Assembly: GCA_022711405.1 (NCBI GenBank) | Contig: JAKLFC010000001.1 | Span: 310,001-374,000 of the forward strand | DNA length: 64,000 bases | From: Bacteroidota bacterium | GTDB taxonomy: Bacteria > Bacteroidota > Bacteroidia > Bacteroidales > JAGONC01 | Direction: 5' to 3' | In this document: positions 1 to 9,139 of the stretch, in pieces | How the letters are laid out: each line of letters opens with the position of its first letter | Numbering within the stretch: position 1 is the stretch's first letter | The notes under the pieces: generated by a model | What the model saw: the letters and a program-made list of their open reading frames with translations, nothing else | Databases searched by the model: none | What the model was told of the DNA's origin: nothing | Translations under genes and position numbers: made by a program

Positions 1-1595
1 CAATGGATAATTTAAAGGTCAAACCCATCGGCCAATTCCTCAAAGGGATCTTCAGCGACTTTGGCGGCTACGCCACAGGTAATCTTTACCTGAAGGGAAA
101 AAAGGAACATCCCTTTTTCACGGGCCAGATAAATGTACGCCGCGGGCAGCTTCGTGTCAATTTTCTCAATACCCGATACACGTTTTCTGACAACATCTAT
201 TTTGAACCCGACCTGATTGGATTCAGGTCCATGACCTTCAATGATACGCTTGGAAATTCAGGCATACTCAGCGGAGGGATATCACATCGTTTTTTCAAGG
301 ATTTCGCGCTCGATCTTGAGATCCAGACCTCTGACCTGCTCGGAATCAACACGACGGTCTTACAAAGCCCCTATTTTTATGGCACGGGCGTGGCGACGGG
401 AAAAGTCACCATAAAAGGTCCGGCAAACAACCTGGCGTTTGATATTGTGGCAACCACCGAGCAGGGTACGGCCATGTATCTGCCGATCAGCTACACAGCT
501 GATGTTTCGGATCATCCTTATATTGCATTTGTGAGTCAGATGGATACGGTTGAAAGCACTGAAGTCCAAACGCGTCAGCAAACCGGCGGAATAGATCTGA
601 GCCTGGCCGTTCAGGTCACAGATGAAGCCACCATGCAAATTTTTCTTCCCACCCAGATGGGAAACATAAAGGTCAGGGGCAACGGGCTCATCCGTCTGAA
701 TATGGTCCCCTCCGGTGAATTGGGACTGAGCGGTACCTATGTGATGGAAAGCGGCACATTTTATTTTACGCTCAAAAACCTGATCAGCCGTACGTTCCAT
801 ATACAATCAGGCAGCACCATCTCCTGGAGTGGCGATATGTACGATGCAGACATCAGCCTGAAAGCCATTTACCAGGTGAAACCTTCTCTGAGCACACTTC
901 CGGCAACAGCCCTTTCAGATTCTTCTTTTTACAACCAGAGAATACCAGTCAACTGCGTGATCGGCTTGACAGGCGACCTGTTCAATCCTACCATTCGGTT
1001 TGGACTGGAAATGCCGGATGTCCGCGAAGAAGCCATCCGGACATTTGTATACAACTCCATCGATACTACCAATGAAGCCCAGCTCAACCAACAGATGCTG
1101 TCGTTGCTCGTGCTCAACAGCTTCAGTCTGAATACAGGCTCCAGTATCGCTGGCAGCGTGGGTATCAGCTCTTATGACCTGCTGGCTAATCAGTTGAACA
1201 GCTGGCTGTCACAGATCAGCGATGACTTTGATATCGGCGTGAATTACGAGAAAGGGGATGCCATGACTCCCGAACAAATGGAAGTGGCCCTTTCCACTCA
1301 GCTTTTCAATGATAGGGTGAATGTGAGCGGAAACTTTGGCGTGGGAAATTATAACAATTCCGAAAAAACCAGCAATATTGTAGGTGACGTTCTTGTAGAG
1401 GCCAAGATCACCAAAGATGGCCGGCTCAAGCTCAGGGCATACAACAAGACCAATACGTACGACCTGTTCAACGATAATGCTCCCTACACCCAGGGCGTGG
1501 GATTATCCTACCGAAATGAGTTCAACAAGATAAAGGAGATTTTCCAGAGTAAGCGTAAAAAAAAGAACAAGGATGAGAAGAACAACCAACCATGA
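1..1595 (+). CDS. tamB: TamB-family translocation/assembly module, C-terminal part (5' end outside window)
   Basis: This is the C-terminal part of a TamB (DUF490) protein, an envelope-spanning periplasmic protein linked to outer-membrane assembly and lipid transport. The frame is open at the window edge, so the first ATG at base 3 is almost certainly internal. The visible 530 residues are rich in short alternating beta-strand segments, as in the TamB beta-taco. The final ~250 residues carry the conserved family end: NPTIRFGLEMPDVREEAIR, a glutamine/leucine/serine-rich stretch, an LLANQLNSWLSQ segment and a closing strand ending YTQGVGLSYRNEF, followed by a lysine-rich tail. Its stop codon lies one base before the next start. 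Full-length homologs are usually well over 1,000 residues. Confidence 0.85.
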   Translation, partial: MDNLKVKPIGQFLKGIFSDFGGYATGNLYLKGKKEHPFFTGQINVRRGQLRVNFLNTRYTFSDNIYFEPDLIGFRSMTFNDTLGNSGILSGGISHRFFKDFALDLEIQTSDLLGINTTVLQSPYFYGTGVATGKVTIKGPANNLAFDIVATTEQGTAMYLPISYTADVSDHPYIAFVSQMDTVESTEVQTRQQTGGIDLSLAVQVTDEATMQIFLPTQMGNIKVRGNGLIRLNMVPSGELGLSGTYVMESGTFYFTLKNLISRTFHIQSGSTISWSGDMYDADISLKAIYQVKPSLSTLPATALSDSSFYNQRIPVNCVIGLTGDLFNPTIRFGLEMPDVREEAIRTFVYNSIDTTNEAQLNQQMLSLLVLNSFSLNTGSSIAGSVGISSYDLLANQLNSWLSQISDDFDIGVNYEKGDAMTPEQMEVALSTQLFNDRVNVSGNFGVGNYNNSEKTSNIVGDVLVEAKITKDGRLKLRAYNKTNTYDLFNDNAPYTQGVGLSYRNEFNKIKEIFQSKRKKKNKDEKNNQP

Positions 1596-1596
1596 A

Positions 1597-2679
1597 ATGA
1601 AACTCACTGCCGCTCTCATAATAGCTTTTCTGGCCTGCTGGCATGCAGCTTTCTCCCAGATCATCATAATCCGTGAAGATATGCCTGATGTGGGGGATAC
1701 CATACGGCTAAGTTCGACCATCACGACGGGTGATATCGATTACTCGCTGACGGGCGAAGACTATCTGTGGGACTTTTCGACCCTGGTACCGGTTACGCAG
1801 CAGATCGATACTTTTGTGAGTGTTTCATCCACTCCATTCATTTACAGGCTGATATTCACTTCCTCCGTTGCCACCATTGCCAGGTCTGAGCCCGACGTGG
1901 ATTTCATTCCGGATTATCCTGTGACAGATGTGTTTACCTATTTCAAAGAAACGGATAACGAATTTCATGAGGCGGGAGTGGCCCTCACCCTGTCAGGTAT
2001 ACCGCTACCGGTGAAATACGATGAGCCTGATGTATTGTACAGATTTCCAATGGTATACGGCAATATCGACTCGTGTGAATCGAGCGTCGAACTGCAGTTT
2101 CCCGACCTTTTTTATTTCAGTATGGATAAAAAAAGAAAAAATACAGTGGACGGCTGGGGCACACTGCTGACTCCGTATGGGTCGTTTCCGGTACTCCGGG
2201 TAAAATCAGAGGTAACTGAAATCGACAGCGTATATATTGACAGCCTTAACACAGGTTACAGGATCCCCAGGAATTACCTTCAGTACAAATGGCTTGGCGC
2301 TGACCATGGCCTGCCACTGCTTCAGGTGGATGAGGAAGGCTTGGTGCTGACCGTGAACTATATTGATTCATTGAGGATCATCACTTCCGTGGAGGAAGCC
2401 TCTGCATGGCAGGAAAACCTGCGGATTTACCCCAATCCTGCAAACGCAGCGCTGACCCTGGAATGGAATCATCCGGGTTCAGGAAAAGTATCTGTATGGA
2501 TCTGCACCCTGGACGGCAGGGAGGTCTTCAGGACCGAGCGGTACCTCACAGGAACGGGGCTGCACAGGGAAATAATACCGCTGGAAGGGATGAGCCTGGC
2601 CCCGGGAGTGTACATACTCTTTGCTGCTATCGACGGAGCGCCACCGGCCACTCAGAAATTTGTTTATCGGCACCTATGA
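1597..2679 (+). CDS. Secreted protein with T9SS type A C-terminal sorting domain
   Basis: This 360-residue exported protein has no enzymatic domain that I recognise. I chose the ATG at 1597 over the one at 1573 because it directly gives a Sec signal peptide (MKLTAALIIAFLACWHAAFSQ) and avoids overlapping tamB. Residues ~20-260 are beta-rich and of unknown function. The last ~80 residues are a typical Por-secretion (type IX) sorting domain: IYPNPAN, a WICTLDGREVF strand, and the closing APGVYILFA motif. The protein should therefore cross the outer membrane by T9SS and be surface-attached or released after CTD cleavage. The stop overlaps the next start (ATGA), so the genes are probably co-transcribed. 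Confidence 0.85.
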   Translation: MKLTAALIIAFLACWHAAFSQIIIIREDMPDVGDTIRLSSTITTGDIDYSLTGEDYLWDFSTLVPVTQQIDTFVSVSSTPFIYRLIFTSSVATIARSEPDVDFIPDYPVTDVFTYFKETDNEFHEAGVALTLSGIPLPVKYDEPDVLYRFPMVYGNIDSCESSVELQFPDLFYFSMDKKRKNTVDGWGTLLTPYGSFPVLRVKSEVTEIDSVYIDSLNTGYRIPRNYLQYKWLGADHGLPLLQVDEEGLVLTVNYIDSLRIITSVEEASAWQENLRIYPNPANAALTLEWNHPGSGKVSVWICTLDGREVFRTERYLTGTGLHREIIPLEGMSLAPGVYILFAAIDGAPPATQKFVYRHL

Positions 2680-5600
2680 GTTTTGAAGTATTCAGTTCAT
2701 CAGCTGGCTCAGGTAAGACCTTTGCACTGGTCAGGGAATACCTGAAGATCGTTCTGGAAGACCCGTCCCGCTTCAGGAATATCCTGGCTGTTACCTTTAC
2801 CAATAAGGCGGCTAACGAGATGAAATCGAGGATCATCGGTAGCCTGACATTGCTGGCTGCACCTGATGATCCCAGGAACGGGCTTCACAAAGAACCCCTG
2901 GTTTCCATTCTCGGCAGAGAAATGTCCCTCTCGCCAGCGCAAATCACCCTTCAGTCACAGAAAGTCCTGACACTCATTTTACATCATTATTCGGACTTTG
3001 CCGTTACCACCATCGACAGTTTTGTCTACAGGATCCTGAGGACCTTTGCCTTTGACATGCAATTACCGGTTGACTTTGATGTGGAACTGGACACTGACCG
3101 CCTCGTTGCAAAGGCTGTCGATCTGCTCATCAGCAAGGCCGGCACCGATGACCAGATTACCCGCCTGCTGGTGGGATTTACCGAGTATAAAGCATCCGAA
3201 GAGTACCACTGGCAGATTGAGGAGGACCTGAAGAAATTTTCTGTGAACCTGATCACGGAGGATGGGTATGAAAAATTATCCCATCTGAGAAACCTGACCC
3301 TCACTGATTTCTATACACTTCGGAATAAACTGTTCCAGATGATCAGGCGATTCGAAGAAACTCTTTCGGGCAAGGCCGGATCAATGATGACCCTGATAGA
3401 AGGCCAGTCTGTCTCTTCCGGGGCCTTTTATTACCACGACAAGGGATTTTATGGATTTATCAGCAGGATAGCTCAGGGTGAGTTTGACAAGTTGGTCCCG
3501 GGTACCTACGTGATGCAATCGGTTGAACAGGATAAGTGGTTCTCACCCTCGGCATCTGATTCAGACCGGAAAGCCATTCAATCCATCCGATCCAAACTCA
3601 TTCGGCGTTTCAGGGACCTGATCGTTTATACGGAAGGAAACAAGCAACGCTACGTGTTGTGCAAGATCCTGTTTCAACATATTTACCCGCTGGCACTTTT
3701 ACATGAAATTGAAAAGGTCATCTCGGAAATGAGGCTGCAGAGCGGCGCCATTCACATCTCAGAATTCAATAAGCGCATCGCCGCTATCGTTCTCAATGAG
3801 CCTGTACCCTTTATCTATGAACGGCTGGGTGAAAAATTCAAACATTATCTTGTCGATGAGTTTCAGGACACTTCCGTATTGCAATGGCAGAATTTACTGC
3901 CATTGATTGAGAATTCACTGGCATCAGGAAATTTCAACATGGTGGTGGGTGATCCCAAGCAATCCATATACCGCTGGCGGAATGGTGAGGTGGAACAATT
4001 CATACGCCTGCCCAGAATTTACCGCAGGCGTGATTCTGCCGCTGATCTGGAGCGCGAGATGGCTCTGGAGCGTCATTATCACAAGAACGTCCTCAGAACT
4101 AATTACCGGTCCAGGGAAGAGATCGTACAGTTCAATAATTCCTTTTTCCGGCACATCAGGAATCTGATACCGGAAAACCTGACAGGGATCTATGATGATG
4201 TCGAACAGCAAGCCGTTCCGGAAAGCCAGGGCGGATATGTTCATATCGAATTTTACAATCCCCAGGCACTGGATGAAGATTTCGGACAGTTTAATGCTCG
4301 CCGTGTTGCGGAAATCATTGATGAGGTGACGGCAGATGGCTATCCACTGGCTCAGGTAGCCATTTTGTGCAGGAGTAATGATGATGCCAGCAGCCTGGCC
4401 AGATACCTTCTTGAGAACGGCATACAAGTCATTTCCTCCGAGTCGCTTCTGCTCAGAAATTCACCTGAGATCGTATTCCTCACTTCCCTTCTGACCTACC
4501 TCTGCGATCCGGATCCGGTGCTCGAACTTGCGGTCGTCCGGTATCTCGTTCAAACCGGTAAGATTACCGAAGAAGAATGGATTTCAAGCCTGGTAAGAAA
4601 TGCCAAAAGAAAAGAATATAATCCGTTTGATTTTTTCGACATGCTTCGGCAGAACCGGTTTGACTTCGATCCGGATGCGCTGATCCGCTTACCCATCTAT
4701 GAACTCCTTGAGAATCTCATTCGTATCTTTTCACTGTCGGACAGGGGGACTACTTTTATTCAATTTTTTTTGGATGCAGTCTTGGATTTTACCTGCAAAA
4801 CTGGCAATGACCTGGAGGAATTCCTTGAATGGTGGGAAGACAAAAAGAAAACACTCTCGATCATAGCTCCAGCGGGCTCCAATGGTGTTCAGATCATGAC
4901 CATTCACAAGGCAAAGGGACTGCAGTTCCCGGTGGTCATTTATCCTTTTGCCGGAGAGTCACTCAGGATGACCAAACGTTATGTATGGGTGGACATCCAT
5001 GATCCTGAGATCAGTGAACTGAGGACAGCAGTGCTGAAAATGTCACAGAAACTGGCTGAGTCCGGTTATCAGGATCTTTATGATGAGGAGAACAGCAAGT
5101 CGTTTCTCGATATGGTCAATATTCTTTATGTTGTCCTGACCCGGGCTTCGGAGAGACTCTACGTTATTACCCGCAAGCCTGGGAAAACGACTGATCAGTC
5201 TGCTTCCATCCCGGCTTTCTTTTATCAGTACCTGGTGTCCGGTGGCCTTCTCACAGGTGAAGAGCTGGTGTATGAAGCCGGGAAAAAGATGCCTGGTTCA
5301 CCTGAAGGACAATTTTTACGGGAGAAGGATGAACAGGCAGACAAAGGCTGGAAGAAGTCGCTGGGTGACTGGAGGCAGATAGCCCGGCTCAGGTTCAGGG
5401 CCCCAGAGCAATGGGATACTGAACATGGTGACAGGAACAGGGAATGGGGCAACCTGGTTCATCTGGCACTTTCAAACATCATAACCCTCAACGATATACC
5501 CTTGGTCACCACCGAAATGTACCTATCGGGCAAGGTCACACAGGAACAAAAAAAAGACCTGGATCGGGTGATCAGTAATATCATCCATCATCCCTTACTC

Positions 5601-5861
5601 AAGCCTTATTTTGATGAAGCATTGACAGTCAAAACCGAATCCGAGATACTGCTTCCTTCCGGGCAATCCTACCGGCCGGATCGCATGGTACTGATGGGTG
5701 ACAGAGCGGTCGTGATGGACTACAAGACCGGATCTCCATCTCCGGAGCATCACCGTCAGCTGCAAATTTATGGACGGCTGTTACACGATATGGGTTATGA
5801 GCATATCGAACAATATCTTATTTATCTTGACGACGAAGTGAACCTGGTGAAAGTGAATTGA
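2676..5861 (+). CDS. UvrD/AddA-like helicase with C-terminal RecB-type nuclease
   Basis: This 1,061-residue superfamily 1A helicase-nuclease probably acts in double-strand-break end processing. The start at 2676 is chosen from the ATGA overlap and because the Walker A motif then sits at residues 8-15 (SSAGSGKT), as in AddA/RecB. Other helicase motifs follow: VTFTNKAANEMKSR (Ia), YLVDEFQDTS (Walker B), VVGDPKQSIYRWR (III), NYRS (IV), IMTIHKAKGLQFPVV (V) and NILYVVLTRAS (VI). The C-terminus has a PD-(D/E)XK nuclease with all expected elements: GNLVH, YRPDRMV, VVMDYKTG and a Q-x3-Y helix. Orphan AddA-type proteins of this size are common in Bacteroidota. No AddB partner lies in the window. Confidence 0.9.
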   Translation: MSFEVFSSSAGSGKTFALVREYLKIVLEDPSRFRNILAVTFTNKAANEMKSRIIGSLTLLAAPDDPRNGLHKEPLVSILGREMSLSPAQITLQSQKVLTLILHHYSDFAVTTIDSFVYRILRTFAFDMQLPVDFDVELDTDRLVAKAVDLLISKAGTDDQITRLLVGFTEYKASEEYHWQIEEDLKKFSVNLITEDGYEKLSHLRNLTLTDFYTLRNKLFQMIRRFEETLSGKAGSMMTLIEGQSVSSGAFYYHDKGFYGFISRIAQGEFDKLVPGTYVMQSVEQDKWFSPSASDSDRKAIQSIRSKLIRRFRDLIVYTEGNKQRYVLCKILFQHIYPLALLHEIEKVISEMRLQSGAIHISEFNKRIAAIVLNEPVPFIYERLGEKFKHYLVDEFQDTSVLQWQNLLPLIENSLASGNFNMVVGDPKQSIYRWRNGEVEQFIRLPRIYRRRDSAADLEREMALERHYHKNVLRTNYRSREEIVQFNNSFFRHIRNLIPENLTGIYDDVEQQAVPESQGGYVHIEFYNPQALDEDFGQFNARRVAEIIDEVTADGYPLAQVAILCRSNDDASSLARYLLENGIQVISSESLLLRNSPEIVFLTSLLTYLCDPDPVLELAVVRYLVQTGKITEEEWISSLVRNAKRKEYNPFDFFDMLRQNRFDFDPDALIRLPIYELLENLIRIFSLSDRGTTFIQFFLDAVLDFTCKTGNDLEEFLEWWEDKKKTLSIIAPAGSNGVQIMTIHKAKGLQFPVVIYPFAGESLRMTKRYVWVDIHDPEISELRTAVLKMSQKLAESGYQDLYDEENSKSFLDMVNILYVVLTRASERLYVITRKPGKTTDQSASIPAFFYQYLVSGGLLTGEELVYEAGKKMPGSPEGQFLREKDEQADKGWKKSLGDWRQIARLRFRAPEQWDTEHGDRNREWGNLVHLALSNIITLNDIPLVTTEMYLSGKVTQEQKKDLDRVISNIIHHPLLKPYFDEALTVKTESEILLPSGQSYRPDRMVLMGDRAVVMDYKTGSPSPEHHRQLQIYGRLLHDMGYEHIEQYLIYLDDEVNLVKVN

Positions 5862-5886
5862 TTTACATTTGGCTGGCATTTCCGGA

Positions 5887-6912
5887 ATGATAAAGTACAT
5901 TGATATTCGCGAATTTTCCCGTCTGTGGAACATATATCCCGTGGTGGATGTCAGGTCACCGCAGGAATATCAAAAGGGTCATATCCCCGGAGCGCATCAT
6001 CTACCGCTTTTAGAGGATGAAGAAAGAGCGCTCGTTGGAACAAAGTATGTGAAGTCGGGCAGGTTTGCTTCTGTACAGCTGGGTCTGGAACTGGTTGGGC
6101 CAAAACTCTCAGGCTGGCTCAGGACTGCCAGCGATCTTTCAGGGGGAGGGCCAATCCTGTTACATTGCTGGCGCGGAGGACTGAGAAGTTCCAGCATGGC
6201 CTGGCTGCTGGATTTGGCAGGTATGGATGTGTACACACTGCAGGGAGGATATAAAGCCTACCGGCATTACATCCGTCAGGAATTCAGTACCCCATTCAGG
6301 CTCATCGTACTGGCTGGAAGGACCGGATCCGGAAAAACGGAGATTCTTCAGGCTATTGGCCGGATGGGTCATCAGGTGATCGACCTGGAACAGATCGCAC
6401 ATCACAGGGGATCGGTTTTCGGAGGCCTGGGTATGCAGTCGCAGCCCACGAATGAACAGTACGAAAATGACCTCTATCAGCAATGGCAGGCGCTGGATCC
6501 AGCCAAGCCTGTATGGATTGAGGATGAGAGCCTTTCTGTCGGAAAGGTCAGCATACCTCAGCCACTTTTCGATCAGATGATGACCAGCCAGCTTATTGAG
6601 GTCGAAATGGATATCGGGCTGCGGGTGGCTCGACTGGTAAGAGAATATTCATCCTATCCTGCCGAAGAACTTGTGTCATGCCTGATGAGGATCGAAAAGA
6701 GGCTGGGCACCGACACGGCCAGAAAGGCAGCCAACGCCATCCGCATTGGAGAGTTCGAAGCCGCATCATCGATGCTGCTGGAATATTATGATAAAGCCTA
6801 TGATCTGAGTATACAGAAAAGAACTGGGCAAGTTTCAGGGACACACCTTCACCTGTCGTGTGACGATCCGGAAAAAAATGCACATACTGTCTTGAATAGC
6901 ATTTATTTATAA
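5887..6912 (+). CDS. mnmH: tRNA 2-selenouridine synthase (MnmH/SelU)
   Basis: This enzyme replaces sulfur with selenium in 2-thiouridine at the wobble position of Lys, Glu and Gln tRNAs, using selenophosphate and passing through a geranylated intermediate. Residues ~1-125 form a rhodanese domain (VVDVRSPQEYQKGHIPGAHHLP) with the catalytic cysteine at C94 in HCWRGGLRS. A P-loop, GRTGSGKT, occupies residues 144-151. The length (341 aa) fits the family. The open frame extends upstream to a TTG at 5869; I prefer the ATG at 5887 because homologs begin just before the rhodanese strand. It lies 25 nt after the helicase gene and 16 nt before the SelD fusion that should supply its selenophosphate, so the two are probably one operon. 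Confidence 0.93.
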   Translation: MIKYIDIREFSRLWNIYPVVDVRSPQEYQKGHIPGAHHLPLLEDEERALVGTKYVKSGRFASVQLGLELVGPKLSGWLRTASDLSGGGPILLHCWRGGLRSSSMAWLLDLAGMDVYTLQGGYKAYRHYIRQEFSTPFRLIVLAGRTGSGKTEILQAIGRMGHQVIDLEQIAHHRGSVFGGLGMQSQPTNEQYENDLYQQWQALDPAKPVWIEDESLSVGKVSIPQPLFDQMMTSQLIEVEMDIGLRVARLVREYSSYPAEELVSCLMRIEKRLGTDTARKAANAIRIGEFEAASSMLLEYYDKAYDLSIQKRTGQVSGTHLHLSCDDPEKNAHTVLNSIYL

Positions 6913-6928
6913 CACGTAACCAAAGAAA

Positions 6929-9139
6929 ATGGAATATCCGGTCTATCTTGATTATAATGCAACAACCCCCATCGACAGAGAAGTGGCGGCTGCCATGCGG
7001 CCCTTTCTGGATGAAAAGTTCGGCAATCCCTCCAGTATGCACCGCTTCGGGATCGAAGCAAGAAGAGCTGTGGAAACGGCCAGGAAGCAGGTGGCTTCAC
7101 TGATTGGGTGCAAGCCGGAAGAGATCATCTTCACCAGTGGCGGTACCGAGTCGAACAACATGGCCATAAAGGGGGTTGCAAGTGCACGGCAGCAAAGGGG
7201 TAACCATATTATCACCAGTGCCATTGAGCACCCTGCTGTCCTGGAAGTATGCCGCTATCTCTCCGGAAATGGATTCAGCATCACCTATCTTCCTGTTGAT
7301 GGCTCGGGTATGGTTGATCCTGACGACCTGAGAAGATCCATTACCCCGCAGACCATCCTGGTTTCGGTCATGCATGCCAATAACGAGGTGGGTACCCTTC
7401 AGCCGATCCATGATCTGGCAGAAGTCTGTAAATCCTTTGGAGTAGTTTTTCATACCGATGCCGCACAATCCGTTGGCAAGATCCCGGTACGGGTCGATGA
7501 ACTTGGCGTGGACCTGCTGAGCATAGCAGGCCATAAGTTCTATGCACCAAAGGGGATCGGTGCACTCTATATCCGTTCGGGGGTACCGTGTGACAAGCTT
7601 ATCCATGGTGCGGATCATGAGCAGAATCGCCGTGCAGGCACAGAAAATCTGCTTGAAATTGTCGGTTTGGGAAAAGCCTGTGAGATTGCTGAACGTGACC
7701 GAGAAAAAATCACTGCCCATCTTCAAAGAATGCGCAACCGGCTTTTTAATGGTTTGATGGATCAACTGCCCGACGTGAGGCTGAATGGTCATTCTTCACG
7801 CTGTCTGCCGAATACGCTCAGTGTGGGATTCCCGGGTATTGATATAAATACTCTTTTAAGCAATCTGACTGAAGTAGCTGCTTCTGCCGGTGCTGCATGC
7901 CACGTTGGCAAGGAACCTGTGTCGCACGTCCTCAGTGCGATGCACGTACCCAATGAATATATGCTGGGTACGCTTCGGCTTTCAGTGGGAAAGCATACCA
8001 CCGAAGAAGAAATCGACACGGCTATCCGGCTTATTGCGGAGCAAATCCGTCTATTGACCTCCTCTCATGAAGAAAATGCTGTTGATTATGTACCTTCAGA
8101 AGGCATAAAACTTACACGATATACACATGGTATGGGTTGCGCCTGCAAATTAAGACCGCAGCAACTTGAGGAAGTATTGCAATCCTTACCTGTACCGCTT
8201 GATAAGAACGTGATGGTAGATACCCGGACACATGATGATGCAGCTGTTTACAGGATCACTGATGAAATCGCCATTGTTCAGACCATTGATTTTTTCACTC
8301 CTGTCGTGGATGATCCCTATAGTTTCGGTGCCATTGCTGCAGCCAATGCACTGAGTGATGTGTATGCCATGGGGGCCGAACCAAGGTTTGCCCTGAATGT
8401 GGTGGGATTCCCCAGCAACAGGCTGCCTCTTGAGGTTCTGGGCCAAATCCTGAAGGGAGCTCAGGATAAGGCCACCGAAGCAGGAGTAAGCATTCTTGGA
8501 GGTCATTCGGTGGAAGATACCGAACCGAAATTTGGCATGGCGGTCACCGGTTTTGTGCATCCCAGCCGTATACTGACCAATGCCAGAGCCTGTGAAGGAG
8601 ATCGTCTGATCCTGACCAAACCGATCGGTACGGGAATCCTTGCTACTGCACTTAAACGTGAGATGGCATCCGTAGAAGTCGCAAAAAAGATCATCGACCT
8701 GATGAGTGAGCTTAATCTAAAGGCTTACAGGGTAATGATGAACTATCCTGTGAATGCCTGTACGGATATCACGGGATTCGGGCTCCTGGGGCATCTCAGG
8801 GAAATGACGGAAGGCAGCGGCAATGATGCCGAGATCATTGCATCCTCGGTGCCGGTTGTAGAAGAGACCTGGGCCATGGTCCGTGCCAACATGATCCCGG
8901 GAGGTACCTTGTCCAACCTGGATTATGTCGGCCCTGTAACGGACTGGGATCCGTCCATCGGAAGAGAGACCAGGCTGGTGCTCTGCGATGCACAGACTTC
9001 GGGCGGACTGTTGATCTCAGTGCCTGAAGCCAATGCCGAAGATCTTCTTCATGATCTGCATTCCGAAGGACTTCTCTATTCATCCGCCATTGGCAGGATA
9101 ACCCGCAAAGGAAATGGCAGGATATCGGTCATACCCTGA
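6929..9139 (+). CDS. selD: Cysteine desulfurase - selenophosphate synthetase (SelD) fusion
   Basis: This is a two-enzyme fusion of 736 residues. Residues 1-~385 are a class V PLP cysteine desulfurase (NifS/IscS type): LDYNATTP at the start, TDAAQSVGK, the PLP lysine K203 in AGHKFYAPKG, and the persulfide cysteine C324 in SAGAACHVG. Residues ~392-736 are selenide, water dikinase: LTRYTHGMGCACK, with the catalytic position a normal cysteine (C404) and not selenocysteine, followed by HDDAAVY, QTIDFFTPVVDDPYSFG and ANALSDVYAMG. The linker is only about 10 residues. The enzyme could release selenium from selenocysteine and hand it directly to ATP-dependent selenophosphate synthesis. With mnmH it makes a compact tRNA-selenation locus. 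No selA or selB is present in this window. Confidence 0.94.
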   Translation: MEYPVYLDYNATTPIDREVAAAMRPFLDEKFGNPSSMHRFGIEARRAVETARKQVASLIGCKPEEIIFTSGGTESNNMAIKGVASARQQRGNHIITSAIEHPAVLEVCRYLSGNGFSITYLPVDGSGMVDPDDLRRSITPQTILVSVMHANNEVGTLQPIHDLAEVCKSFGVVFHTDAAQSVGKIPVRVDELGVDLLSIAGHKFYAPKGIGALYIRSGVPCDKLIHGADHEQNRRAGTENLLEIVGLGKACEIAERDREKITAHLQRMRNRLFNGLMDQLPDVRLNGHSSRCLPNTLSVGFPGIDINTLLSNLTEVAASAGAACHVGKEPVSHVLSAMHVPNEYMLGTLRLSVGKHTTEEEIDTAIRLIAEQIRLLTSSHEENAVDYVPSEGIKLTRYTHGMGCACKLRPQQLEEVLQSLPVPLDKNVMVDTRTHDDAAVYRITDEIAIVQTIDFFTPVVDDPYSFGAIAAANALSDVYAMGAEPRFALNVVGFPSNRLPLEVLGQILKGAQDKATEAGVSILGGHSVEDTEPKFGMAVTGFVHPSRILTNARACEGDRLILTKPIGTGILATALKREMASVEVAKKIIDLMSELNLKAYRVMMNYPVNACTDITGFGLLGHLREMTEGSGNDAEIIASSVPVVEETWAMVRANMIPGGTLSNLDYVGPVTDWDPSIGRETRLVLCDAQTSGGLLISVPEANAEDLLHDLHSEGLLYSSAIGRITRKGNGRISVIP

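Noticed and set aside
2406-2675. 90-residue N-terminal extension of the helicase
   Set aside because: This stretch overlaps the conserved T9SS sorting domain in another frame, and the helicase Walker A motif sits right after the ATG at 2676.
8100-8165. Selenocysteine codon in SelD
   Set aside because: The catalytic position is an ordinary cysteine codon (C404); no in-frame TGA is present.
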